A stretch of 64,000 nucleotides of DNA from Streptomyces sp. ISL-43 (GTDB lineage Bacteria > Actinomycetota > Actinomycetes > Streptomycetales > Streptomycetaceae), in assembly GCF_018614195.1 (NCBI RefSeq), contig NZ_JAGGOT010000029.1:124001-188000 (forward strand), given 5' to 3'. Shown piece by piece: positions 56,334 to 64,000 of the stretch (position 1 is the first letter of the stretch; each line of letters starts with the position of its first letter). The notes under the pieces are model-generated. The model had not been told where the DNA came from and made no database searches. It was given only the letters and a program-made list of their open reading frames with translations. Both the position numbers and the translations under genes were made by a program.

Positions 56334-57809
56334 ATGCCCGCAGCGGCGAGCGCAGCCCAGGACCGTGCCCGCCCCAGGGCCCGCACGGCGCACGGCGTGG
56401 TCGAGGGCCGGAACGGCCCCGGCGGCATCGCCGTCTTCCGGGGCATCCCCTACGCCGCCCCGCCCGTAGGCGCCCGCCGCTTCGCCGCGCCCGTACCCCC
56501 CGAACCGTGGGACGGCGTACGCGACGCTGGTGCGTACGGTCCCACCGCGCCCAAGGTGCCCTACCCCGACCCGTTCGCGGCGCTGCTGTCCGATCCGGAG
56601 ATCCCCGGGGACGACTGCCTGAACCTCAACGTGTGGACCCCGGCACCCGAGGGCGGGGAGTCCTCGGGAGCCCGGCTGCCGGTCATGGTCTGGATCCACG
56701 GCGGGGCGCTCACCCGCGGCTCCTCCGCCGTCCCCGTCTACGACGGCTCCGCCTTCGCCCGCGACGGCGTCGTGCTCGTCTCCGTCAACTACCGCCTGGG
56801 CGTCCTCGGCTACGGGCTCTTCCCCGACGCCCCCGCCAACCGCGGCCTGCTCGACCAGATCGCCGCCCTGACCTGGGTGCGGGAGAACATCGAGGCCTTC
56901 GGCGGCGACCCCGGGCGCGTGACCGTCTTCGGCGAGTCGGCCGGAGCCATCAGCATCGGCGCCCTCCTCGCCGCACCCCGGGCCGCCGGACTCTTCCACC
57001 GGGCCGTCCTGCAGAGCGGCCCTCCCGAGGTGCTGGCGCGCGAACGGGTCCGCGCCATGGCCCGGCGGATGGCCTCGCTGCTCAAGGTCCCCGCCACCGC
57101 CGAGGCCTTCGCCGCCACCGCGCTGCCCGACCTGCTCGCCGCCCAGGCCGCCGTACTGCGCCGGTCCTCGCCGCTGGTCGGCGGCCCCGCCTTCGGGCTG
57201 GTCGCCGACCCGGACACACTGCCGGTGGACCCGCTCGAAGCCGCCGCCGGCACCGCCGTACCGCTGCTCCTCGGCTGGACCGCCGAGGAGCACCGGCTCT
57301 GGCTGGCCCCGACCGGCGGGATGCGGCTGCTGGACCGGCTGGGCCCGCTCGCCGTGACCCTGGGCCGGATCCGCAGCGGCAAGGACCGCGGCTCCGTACG
57401 GGCGCTGCGCGCCGAGCGGCCCGGCGCCGGCCCGGCCGACCTCGCCGGGCACCTGCTCACCGACCGGCTGCTGCGCGACCCGCTGCGCGCCCTGGCCGGG
57501 GCGCCGGGGCGCGACGCGCCCAGCTTCGTGTACGAGTTCGCGTGGCCGTCCGGGGTCCCGGGCCTCGGGTCCTGCCACGCGCTGGAGCTGGGTTTCGTCT
57601 TCGACACCCTGGCCGTGCCCGAGGCGTCCTGGCTGGCCGGGCCGGACGCTCCGCAGGGGCTGGCCGAGGAGATGCACGCGGCCTGGGTGCGCTTCGCCGT
57701 GGACGGGGACCCGGGCTGGGAGCCCTGGAACGGCGGCGGCCCGCCGAAGGTGTTCGGCGGGCCGGGGTCGGTGGAACCGGGGCTGGTTACTCCACGGGTC
57801 CTTCCATGA
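56334..57809 (+). CDS. Carboxylesterase family (type B) hydrolase
   Basis: 491 aa. Type B carboxylesterase: GIAVFRGIPYAAPPVGARRF, DCLNLNVWTP, VMVWIHGGALTRGSS (oxyanion hole), nucleophile S202 in VTVFGESAGAIS, and the histidine in LGSCHALELGFVF near residue 420. No signal peptide, so cytoplasmic. AGGAGG precedes ATG 56334. The upstream 80 bases contain a run of CCGGACC-type repeats. Its 3' end overlaps the convergent esterase gene by 23 bases. Confidence 0.92.
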   Translation: MPAAASAAQDRARPRARTAHGVVEGRNGPGGIAVFRGIPYAAPPVGARRFAAPVPPEPWDGVRDAGAYGPTAPKVPYPDPFAALLSDPEIPGDDCLNLNVWTPAPEGGESSGARLPVMVWIHGGALTRGSSAVPVYDGSAFARDGVVLVSVNYRLGVLGYGLFPDAPANRGLLDQIAALTWVRENIEAFGGDPGRVTVFGESAGAISIGALLAAPRAAGLFHRAVLQSGPPEVLARERVRAMARRMASLLKVPATAEAFAATALPDLLAAQAAVLRRSSPLVGGPAFGLVADPDTLPVDPLEAAAGTAVPLLLGWTAEEHRLWLAPTGGMRLLDRLGPLAVTLGRIRSGKDRGSVRALRAERPGAGPADLAGHLLTDRLLRDPLRALAGAPGRDAPSFVYEFAWPSGVPGLGSCHALELGFVFDTLAVPEASWLAGPDAPQGLAEEMHAAWVRFAVDGDPGWEPWNGGGPPKVFGGPGSVEPGLVTPRVLP

Positions 57810-59007
57810 CCTTGCTGATGAACTGGATCGGCCCCTCGCCCATGTTGGGCACGTAGGTCTTGGCGTTGTGCTGGCCGCCCTGGATGATCTTCAGCTCGGT
57901 GTGGACCGGGCCCTTGCCGTAGGTGGCGATGAACTTCTCCACGTTCGGCAGGGTGTTCTTGTTGGACTCGTTGGTGCCGACCTGGAAGGCCAGGTAGACG
58001 TCCGGGCCCTTCTTGTCGATCAGCTGCTTGGCCAGCAGCTCGGGGTTGTTCTCCGCCTTCTCCTTGTCGTGGCCCTTCCACAGCGAGGAGTCGGGCACTA
58101 TGTCCGGACCGGAGCAGATCGCGGCCTTGAACTTCTCCGGGTACTTCAGAACGGACTTCAGGCTGGCGAAGCCGCCGGTGGAGGAGCCCATGTAGGCCCA
58201 GCCGTCACGGGACTTGACGGTGCGGAAGTTCGCCCGCATCAGGTCCGGGACGTCGTCGGTCAGCCAGGTGCCCATCTTGGGCTGGTCCGGGATGTCGGAG
58301 CCGTCCCAGTAGACGCCCTTGTCGTCGGGACCCGGGTTCAGCACCGGCATGGCGAGGATGAAGGGCTTGCTCTTGCCCTCGCCGTACCACTTGCTGATGC
58401 TGGTCTGCAGGCCCAGGTCGGTGCCCATCCAGTAGTTGCTCGGGTAGCCGGCGCCGCCCGGGAGCGCGATCATGACCGGAAAACCGCTCTTGGCGAACTT
58501 CGGGTCGTTGTACTCCTTGGGAGCCCAGACCCAGACCTTGCCCTTGAAGCCCGACTTCTTGCCGTCCAGCGTGGTGACGGCGACGTGCGTGCCGTCGGGC
58601 AGTGTCATCGTGTTCTTGAAGACGGCCGTCGGGTCCGTGGGCATCGACATCTTCGAGTTCGCCGGCGGTTTGACGGTGCCGCCGCTCCCGCCCCCGGTGG
58701 AGCCCGCGGGCGGCTTCCCGAAGGAGACGGCCTCGCCCTTGTCGGTGAAGGGCGGTACTTCGTAGTGGTTCAGCACGAGCGCCGCGACACCCGCCAGCGC
58801 GAGCACGGAGGCACCCGCGATCACCCACCGCCGGACCCGCGAGGGCCGCCGCCGCTGGTCCTCGTGCCACTCGGGGTCACCGTAGGACTGCGGCTCACCG
58901 TAGGACTGCGGTGCGCCGAAGGACTGCGGCTCGCCGTAGTGGGGCTGCTGCCCCTGCGGCGGGTACGGAGGGTACGGCTGCTGCTGTCCGTCGGGTGAGT
59001 GCGACAT
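57787..59007 (-). CDS. Membrane-anchored alpha/beta hydrolase of the esterase D/antigen 85 type
   Basis: 406 aa. Cytoplasmic N-terminus of about 55 residues rich in Gln/Pro/Tyr with four copies of a short repeat (GEPQSFGAPQSYGEPQSYGD), one transmembrane helix (RRWVIAGASVLALAGVAALVL), a Gly/Ser linker, and an extracellular hydrolase: VWVWAPKEYNDP, VMIALPGGAGYPSNYWM, WLTDDVPDLMRANF, the nucleophile in GWAYMGSSTGGFASL, and IQGGQHNAKTYV with the histidine. Related proteins act as mycolyltransferases or esterases; in Streptomyces the substrate is unknown. No other membrane partner is nearby. Confidence 0.88.
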   Translation of the reverse strand: MSHSPDGQQQPYPPYPPQGQQPHYGEPQSFGAPQSYGEPQSYGDPEWHEDQRRRPSRVRRWVIAGASVLALAGVAALVLNHYEVPPFTDKGEAVSFGKPPAGSTGGGSGGTVKPPANSKMSMPTDPTAVFKNTMTLPDGTHVAVTTLDGKKSGFKGKVWVWAPKEYNDPKFAKSGFPVMIALPGGAGYPSNYWMGTDLGLQTSISKWYGEGKSKPFILAMPVLNPGPDDKGVYWDGSDIPDQPKMGTWLTDDVPDLMRANFRTVKSRDGWAYMGSSTGGFASLKSVLKYPEKFKAAICSGPDIVPDSSLWKGHDKEKAENNPELLAKQLIDKKGPDVYLAFQVGTNESNKNTLPNVEKFIATYGKGPVHTELKIIQGGQHNAKTYVPNMGEGPIQFISKVMEGPVE

Positions 59008-59267
59008 GTGCGGTTGCTCTCCGGTTTGGTGCTGACCCCGTTGGGGCGGGGTGGGACTGCTTTCGATCGAAAGAGGAGCCTACGTGCTCGCGGGTTCCGG
59101 ATTTTTCCGTCTCTTGGGGTTCCGCAGGGAAGGACATTGCCCGACGCGCAAACGGTCTGTGGAGTTCCCGTTCTGTTCGCCGAGTATCTCTGGCCCATGC
59201 ACATGCCGATCGGTACGGTACGTCCGCGCCGCCCCCAGCCCCCCCGCCCTGCCTGGAGGTAATTGCC

Positions 59268-60158
59268 GTGTTCGGCATGCCAGTTCCACGGTTCCGTCGC
59301 AAGACCGCCCTCGCCACCGCCTTCGGCGTCACCGCCGTCGGCGCCGGGCTGTGGGCGGGCATCGGCACCGCTCAGCCCGCGCACGCGGCCGGCCTGCCCG
59401 CACCCGACCACATAGTCGTCGCGGTCTTCGAGAACCACGCCTACAGCCAGGTCATCGGCAGCTCCAGCGCCCCGTACATCAACTCCCTCAAGACCGGGGG
59501 AGCCAACCTCACCAAGTCCTACGGCATCACGCACCCCAGCCAGCCCAACTACCTGCAGCTCTTCTCGGGCTCCCACCAGGGCGTGACCGGCGACAGCTGC
59601 TACACGCCGGGCTTCAGCTCCGCGCCCAACCTGGCCTCCGAGCTGATCGCCGCCGGCAAGACCTGGGCCAGCTACAACGAGACCCTGCCCAGCCAGGGTT
59701 CCACCACCTGCTCCAGCGGCAAGTACGCCCGCAAGCACAACCCCTGGTTCGCGTTCTCCAACGTGCCCACCAGCACCGCGAAGACCATGACCCAGTTCCC
59801 GACGGACTTCACCACCCTCCCCGAGATGTCGTTCGTCGTCCCGAACCTGTGCAACGACATGCACGACTGCTCGGTGGGCACCGGCGACACCTGGCTGAAG
59901 AACAACCTCAAGGCCTACGCGGACTGGGCCAAGACCCACAACAGCCTGCTCGTGGTCACCTTCGACGAGGACAACCGGCTCGCCGGCAACAAGATCCCGA
60001 CCGTGCTCTACGGCCAGCCCGTCACCGCCGGCAGCACGTCGAGCACCACCTACAACCACTACGACATGCTGCGCACCCTCGAAGGCCTCTCCGGTCTGAC
60101 CACCCACGCGGGCAACGCGGCCACCGCCAAGGACATCACGGGGATCTGGGCCTCCTGA
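59268..60158 (+). CDS. Secreted phosphoesterase (acid phosphatase/phospholipase C-like)
   Basis: 296 aa. GTG start with GGAGG 9 bases upstream. Signal peptide (RKTALATAFGVTAVGAGLWA, cleavage near HAA). Phosphoesterase superfamily: DHIVVAVFENHAYSQVIG, GITHPSQPNYLQLFSG, NDMHDCSVGTGDTWLKNNLK, LLVVTFDEDNRLAG, YNHYDMLRTLEGL. The conserved E-N-H, H-P-S-x-P-N-Y and D-E-D residues bind the metals. Releases phosphate from esters outside the cell. Divergent from the membrane esterase with 260 bases between them, in which no clear operator is seen. Confidence 0.9.
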   Translation: MFGMPVPRFRRKTALATAFGVTAVGAGLWAGIGTAQPAHAAGLPAPDHIVVAVFENHAYSQVIGSSSAPYINSLKTGGANLTKSYGITHPSQPNYLQLFSGSHQGVTGDSCYTPGFSSAPNLASELIAAGKTWASYNETLPSQGSTTCSSGKYARKHNPWFAFSNVPTSTAKTMTQFPTDFTTLPEMSFVVPNLCNDMHDCSVGTGDTWLKNNLKAYADWAKTHNSLLVVTFDEDNRLAGNKIPTVLYGQPVTAGSTSSTTYNHYDMLRTLEGLSGLTTHAGNAATAKDITGIWAS

Positions 60159-60310
60159 CCATGTACGTCGCGGACAGCCGCGGTACTCCCGCGCCCGCCG
60201 TGACCCCCGAGCCGCAGGCCGTCGCCCCGGGCATGGTGGCGGCCGGGCGACGCCGCGCCGGACACCCGAGCCGCCTGAACCCACCCGCGGATCCCGAAAG
60301 GCCCCCACAC

Positions 60311-61339
60311 ATGCCCCTCCAGCGCCGGATCCTGATCCTCGTCTCCGCCGTCGTCCTGCTCGCCGCGATCGGAGCGCTCGCCGTCGTACGGGCCTCCTCG
60401 CGCGCCGAGGAGAAGAACGAGGCCCGGCCCGGCGGGCCGGCGGTCACCAAGGGCGAGATATCCCTCGCCCCGGGCGACGGAGGCAGGCGGATCGTCTTCC
60501 GGAACATGGCGTGGGGGCCGCAGCGCGACGAGCTGGCCAGCGCGGCGGCCGACGCGCCCGAAGGCCCCCGTACCGCCTCCGGGGTCAGCTGCCTGCGCTT
60601 CCACTCCGCCGCCGGCACCGGGATCTGCCTCCAGGCCGACAAGGGCGGGGTGCAGGACGGGTACAAGGCCGTCGTCCTCGACGCCGGGCTGAAGGAAGTC
60701 GCCAGCCGCCCGCTGGCCGGCATCCCGACCCGGGCGAGGGTCTCGCCCGGCGGCCACCTGGCCGCCTGGACGGTCTTCGCGGGCGGGGACTCGTACGCGG
60801 GTACGAACTTCTCGACCCGGACCTCGCTGCTCGACCTGCGCACCGGGAAGTACGACGCCTCGCTGGAGGACTTCACGATCACCAAGGACGGCAAGACGTA
60901 CCGCAACGCCGACGTCAATTTCTGGGGGGTCACCTTCACCGCCGACGAGCAGGGCTTCTACGCCACGCTCGCGACCGGCGGCCAGACCTACCTGGTCCGC
61001 GGCGACCTCGCGGCACGCGCGGTGACCACGCTGCGCGAGAACCTGGAGTGCCCGTCCCTGTCGCCCGACGGAACCCGGCTGGTTTTCAAGAAGCGGGTGC
61101 CCGGCCTGTCGGCGGACGCACCGTGGCGGCTGTACGTCCTGGACCTCGCCTCGATGACGGAGGCCCCGCTCGCCGAGGAGCGCAGCGTCGACGACCAGGT
61201 GGTGTGGACGGACGACAAGACCGTCGTCTACTCGCTGCCCGGGGACTTCGGCGCCGACCTTTACTCCCTGCCCGCCGACGGAAGCGGCGCCCCGGCCCGG
61301 CTCATGACGTCGGCCCTCGCCCCCGCCTTCCTCGGCTGA
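60311..61339 (+). CDS. TolB-like beta-propeller membrane protein
   Basis: 342 aa from ATG 60311. N-terminal helix LILVSAVVLLAAIGALAVV anchors or exports it. The rest has WD/TolB-type repeats: VSPGGHLAAWTVFAGGDSYA, RTSLLDLRTGKYD, CPSLSPDGTRLVFKKRV, DDQVVWTDDKTVVYSLPGDFG. These resemble the periplasmic TolB propeller; homologues in Streptomyces have no known function. An ATG at 60160 is possible but would put a 50-residue tail before the helix. Likely same operon as the phosphoesterase. Confidence 0.8.
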   Translation: MPLQRRILILVSAVVLLAAIGALAVVRASSRAEEKNEARPGGPAVTKGEISLAPGDGGRRIVFRNMAWGPQRDELASAAADAPEGPRTASGVSCLRFHSAAGTGICLQADKGGVQDGYKAVVLDAGLKEVASRPLAGIPTRARVSPGGHLAAWTVFAGGDSYAGTNFSTRTSLLDLRTGKYDASLEDFTITKDGKTYRNADVNFWGVTFTADEQGFYATLATGGQTYLVRGDLAARAVTTLRENLECPSLSPDGTRLVFKKRVPGLSADAPWRLYVLDLASMTEAPLAEERSVDDQVVWTDDKTVVYSLPGDFGADLYSLPADGSGAPARLMTSALAPAFLG

Positions 61340-61388
61340 CACCGGGAAGAGGGGGCGGGAGCCGCCCGCCGTCCGAGCAGAAGGACCG

Positions 61389-62075
61389 TTACGCCGGGAT
61401 GAGCGTCTTGCGGCGCCGCTTGCGCTGCGCGGCCGCCGACAGCCTGAGCTCGATGACCGACCGCACGGTCGGCCACTCCTCGTCGAGGATCGAGTAGAAG
61501 GCCGTACTGCGGACCGCGCCGTCGAGCCCCCGCGAGTGGGCCCGGCGGACCCCCTCGCTGGTGAACCCGAGCCGTTCCATGGCGGCGCGGGAGCGGCCGT
61601 TGCGGGCGTCCGCGCGCAGCGAGATGCGCCGGACGCCCCAGGTCTCGAAGGCGTGGCGGAGCATGAGCAGCTTCGCCTCGGTATTGATGCCGGTGCCCTG
61701 GGCCGCCGGGGACAGCCAGGTATTGCCGATCTCGGCGGCATCGGGGATCGCCGTCGCCGGATCACCGAACGGGACCCCCGGCACGGCGGGCCACACCAGC
61801 GGCCCCTGCCAGTAGTCCAGTTCCAGGAACCGGGTCGAACCGACCACCCGGCCGTCGGTGGTTCTGACCACCGCGAACGGGAGCGATCGACCCGCCGCCT
61901 GATCGGCGAGGGCGCGGTCGATGTACTCGTGGGACGCCTGCACGCCGTGGGGTACGGGGGTGAAGGCGTAAGTCGTACGATCCTCGGCCCCGGCCATGGC
62001 CAAGGCCTCGGTGTGGTGGGGGGCGAGGGGCTCGAGCCGCACGGTGCGGCCGGCGAGGAGTACGGGTACGGGCAC
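61389..62075 (-). CDS. GNAT family N-acetyltransferase (RimJ/RimL type)
   Basis: 228 aa. GTG start at 62075 with GAAGG just upstream. RimJ/RimL-like: VRLEPLAPHHTEALAMAG, VGSTRFLELDYWQGP, IGNTWLSPAAQGTGINTEAKLL (acetyl-CoA loop QGTGIN), ISLRADARNGRSRAAMERLGF, STAFYSILDEEW. These enzymes acetylate protein N-termini or small amines. The C-terminus ends in a basic tail (KRRRKTLIPA). Confidence 0.9.
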   Translation of the reverse strand: MPVPVLLAGRTVRLEPLAPHHTEALAMAGAEDRTTYAFTPVPHGVQASHEYIDRALADQAAGRSLPFAVVRTTDGRVVGSTRFLELDYWQGPLVWPAVPGVPFGDPATAIPDAAEIGNTWLSPAAQGTGINTEAKLLMLRHAFETWGVRRISLRADARNGRSRAAMERLGFTSEGVRRAHSRGLDGAVRSTAFYSILDEEWPTVRSVIELRLSAAAQRKRRRKTLIPA

Positions 62076-62215
62076 GGAGCCTTCGGTCCTTCTGGGCGGT
62101 GGGGTGGTTGCACAGTCTGCGTCCCTGACGTCGCCCCCAGTGCAAAACACGGGTGAAAGGCAACGGGCTGTCAGGTGAACGCGAGTGGCTCAATGTAACC
62201 CCTTAAAGTCCTCTC

Positions 62216-63022
62216 ATGAAGCCCCTGATTGGCAATGGCGTGACACTCTTTTTCGAGGACTTGGGTCCCCGCGACGGAGCCCCTGTAATCCTGATCCACG
62301 GACATCCGTTCAACCGCACGATGTGGGCCCCCCAGACGGCCGCCCTGACCGCCGCCGGTTACCGTGTGATCACCCCTGACCTGCGCGGATACGGCCAGAG
62401 CCCGGTCGTACCAGGCAAGACCCTGCTCGCCGACTTCGCCGACGACCTGGCCGCGCTGCTCGACCGTCTGGGCATCGAACAGGCGGTCGTCGGCGGAGTG
62501 TCCATGGGCGGCCAGATCGCCATGGAGATGCGACTGCGCCACCCGGGTGTGGTACGGGCCCTCGTCTTGTCCGACACGTCCGCGCCACCGGAGACGCCGG
62601 ACGGCAAGACCTTCCGCCGCGAGCTCGCCGAGCGGCTCCTCCGCGAGGGCATGAAGCCCTACACCGACGAGGTCATCGACAAGATGCTCGCGCCGTACAA
62701 CGTGACCGGGATGCCCGAGGCCGCGGCCGGGGTGACCGCGATGATGTGCGCGACCGACCCGCGGGGCGCGGCCGCCGCGCTGCGCGGGCGGGCCGAGCGG
62801 CCCGACTACGCCCCGGTGCTCGCGGCGCTGCCGACCGAGGTGCCCTGCCTGATCGTGGTCGGCCGGGACGACGTGTACACCCCGGTCGCCGAGGCCGAAT
62901 CCCTGCACGCGCTGGTCGCCCACTCGGTGCTCACCGTGGTGGAGCGCGCCGGGCACCTGCCGGGCGTGGAGCAGCCGGAGGCCTTCAACCGGGCCCTGCT
63001 GGACTTCCTCGGGGCCCTCTGA
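62216..63022 (+). CDS. Alpha/beta hydrolase
   Basis: 268 aa. Classic fold: VILIHGHPFNRTMW (oxyanion HG), TPDLRGYGQSPV, nucleophile VGGVSMGGQIAME (G-V-S-M-G-G), acid VVGRDDVYTPVAEA, histidine ERAGHLPGVEQPEAF. The cap domain (about 130-195) is helical. Peroxidase/esterase-like members and many uncharacterised hydrolases look the same, so substrate is open. ATG 62216. The upstream AT-rich stretch TGTAACCCCTTAAAGTCCTC probably holds its promoter. Confidence 0.9.
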   Translation: MKPLIGNGVTLFFEDLGPRDGAPVILIHGHPFNRTMWAPQTAALTAAGYRVITPDLRGYGQSPVVPGKTLLADFADDLAALLDRLGIEQAVVGGVSMGGQIAMEMRLRHPGVVRALVLSDTSAPPETPDGKTFRRELAERLLREGMKPYTDEVIDKMLAPYNVTGMPEAAAGVTAMMCATDPRGAAAALRGRAERPDYAPVLAALPTEVPCLIVVGRDDVYTPVAEAESLHALVAHSVLTVVERAGHLPGVEQPEAFNRALLDFLGAL

Positions 63023-63108
63023 CCGCTTCTGATCGGCCCTGACCGCCTCTGGCGGCCTCCGGCCGTTCAGGCCGCCCCGGCCGGGAGCTCCTCCGGCGGG
63101 GGCGGCTC

Positions 63109-63603
63109 GTGCCGGACGGCCCGCGCCGTGCCCCGGCCCGGGTTCCCCGAACCGGCGGCGGGACCCGCGCGGGCCGTCGTACGGTCGTGGACGTCGGCCA
63201 AGGCACGCCGCTCGGCGACCTCGCCGACCTCACCGTGGACCTCGGCAACGAACCCGACTCCTACGCCTCGACCGTGGGCTACACCGGCACCGTCGTCGCC
63301 CTCGACCTGATCGCCGGCGCCGTCGCCGGCCGCGAGGGCGACCCGTGGAGCGACATCGCCGAGCAGACCACCGCGGTCCACCGGCAGGCCACCGAGGTAG
63401 TGGCCGGCCTGCGCGAGCGCGGCGCCCGCTGCATCGCCTCCGACGGCGTGGCGGCCGGGGCCTCCCGGGCCTCCGCCGAGGAGGGTGCGCTGCTGCTGCG
63501 CGAGGTGGTGCGGATGACCGCGGCAGCCTCGGCGACCCGCAACTGGGTCGCGGCCTTCACGCAGACCGCCCGGGCCAGGCGCCACTCCGACGACAGCCTT
63601 TAG
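63109..63603 (+). pseudogene. Fragment of a SIS-domain sugar isomerase
   Basis: The middle of the frame reads GTPLGDLADLTVDLGNEPDS, YASTVGYTGTVVALDLIAGA, GAGASRASAEEGALLLREVV and SATRNW, the C-terminal half of the first SIS domain and start of the second as in fructoselysine-phosphate deglycase-like proteins. The protein would need about 330 residues; N-terminal P-P-x-x-S-R-S phosphate loop and the rest of the second domain are missing, and the frame ends ARARRHSDDSL. No good ribosome site. Probably a decayed gene, possibly still making a short protein. Confidence 0.6.
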
Positions 63604-63692
63604 GGTCACTCGCCCCGCCTGAGATCATCGGGCAATGGACTGCTTCACGACGGCCCCCGAGGCCGCTCCCGGCGCCGGACCCGGAGCCTGAG

Positions 63693-64000
63693 GTGGACGA
63701 CGTACTGCGGCGACTGCGCTCCGTCGGACCGTTCTTCACCGTGGCCTGCGGGAAGGAGCCGCCCGGGCCCGGCTTCCGGCCGCTCGACGAGCTGTACGGG
63801 GACCGGCTCGGGCCCTACGTGGGCGAGGTGGGGCGGCGGATCGGCAGCGGGCCGGGGCGGGTGGCCGCTTCGACCGCGCAGTTCGGGATCGTCTCCAGGC
63901 TCTGGTCGATCGCGCTCGGCTGCGCCGTCCTGTCCGGCCGGGTGCCGGACCTCGGGCCCGGCCGTGTGTGGTGGCGGCTGCAGGGCGCGGGATCGCTGGA
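63693..64000 (+). CDS. FhuF-like (2Fe-2S) ferric reductase, cut off by the window end
   Basis: The last 308 bases read VDDVLRRLRSVGPFFTVACG, FRPLDELYGDRLGPYVGEVG, VAASTAQFGIVSRLWSIALG, CAVLSGRVPDLGPGRVWWRL and run off the right edge. The N-terminal layout matches actinobacterial FhuF/(2Fe-2S)-binding ferric-iron reductases, whose four cysteines lie at the C-terminus, beyond this window. GTG 63693 with GGAG upstream is the likely start. It should release iron from siderophores; confirmation needs the missing C-terminus. Confidence 0.6.
   Translation, partial: MDDVLRRLRSVGPFFTVACGKEPPGPGFRPLDELYGDRLGPYVGEVGRRIGSGPGRVAASTAQFGIVSRLWSIALGCAVLSGRVPDLGPGRVWWRLQGAGSL

Overview
The window is high-GC actinobacterial chromosome and reads as Streptomyces. 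Supporting this are the very strong G/C bias at third codon positions, frequent GTG and TTG starts, GGAGG-type ribosome sites, a melC1-melC2 melanin operon, a chaplin, a class-E sortase substrate (LAHTG), Tat-exported enzymes, a mycothiol-dependent dehydrogenase and many regulator families typical of the genus. No rRNA, CRISPR array, phage or secondary-metabolite cluster is visible. The only mobile element is one dead IS30-family insertion sequence.

Layout, left to right. 1-8136: a cut-off YoaK-type membrane protein, a Tat-exported beta-helix protein, small cytoplasmic proteins (two-CxxC protein, VOC, NAD-binding epimerase), then an RNA-repair cassette (T4 Rnl1-like RNA ligase, kinase-phosphatase, NYN nuclease), and a lipoprotein and SH3-like secreted protein on the other strand. 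8581-10984: a two-component system and a YbjQ protein. 11223-18225: a large secreted GH101 endo-alpha-N-acetylgalactosaminidase facing an AraC regulator, an EamA transporter, and a divergent MocR-type regulator. 18305-20048: an operon of sortase substrate, SigE-type sigma factor and membrane-anchored proline/serine-rich protein, with an ECF-like promoter. 20067-24380: MarR regulator, MFS exporter, GlcG/HbpS protein, GH20 lipoprotein and a decayed GNAT remnant. 24397-28065: secreted endonuclease I, DJ-1 protein, Tat-exported beta-propeller protein, orphan solute-binding protein. 28066-28813 holds no intact gene but does hold a decayed tRNA-Ala-like sequence.

28814-36039: TerD protein; a TetR regulator divergent from a PAP2 phosphatase/DMT transporter pair across an array of 16-bp repeats; GlsB-type membrane protein; Ser/Thr kinase; phytoene/squalene synthase; tautomerase-type isomerase. 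36079-45483: LysM-transglycosylase with a candidate c-di-AMP riboswitch leader, DUF5954 protein, DapA-like enzyme with divergent LysR, mycothiol-dependent formaldehyde dehydrogenase, S33 peptidase, metallo-hydrolase, PIG-L deacetylase, enoyl-CoA hydratase. 45521-52069: acyl-CoA catabolism (TetR, 2,4-dienoyl-CoA reductase-like SDR, then a translationally coupled quinone oxidoreductase and two acyl-CoA dehydrogenases), interrupted by a secreted repeat protein. 52187-64000: a very small membrane peptide, GNAT, the melC operon, dead IS30 copy, chaplin, secreted and membrane esterases/phosphoesterase, GNAT, alpha/beta hydrolase, a SIS-domain fragment and a cut-off iron-sulfur reductase-like gene.

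The parts that look most worth following are the RNA-repair cassette, the 16-bp operator array, the tRNA-like sequence and the sortase-substrate/sigma-factor operon. Gene boundaries were set by reading frame, ribosome site and family length. No database search was run, so family names rest on recognised motifs.
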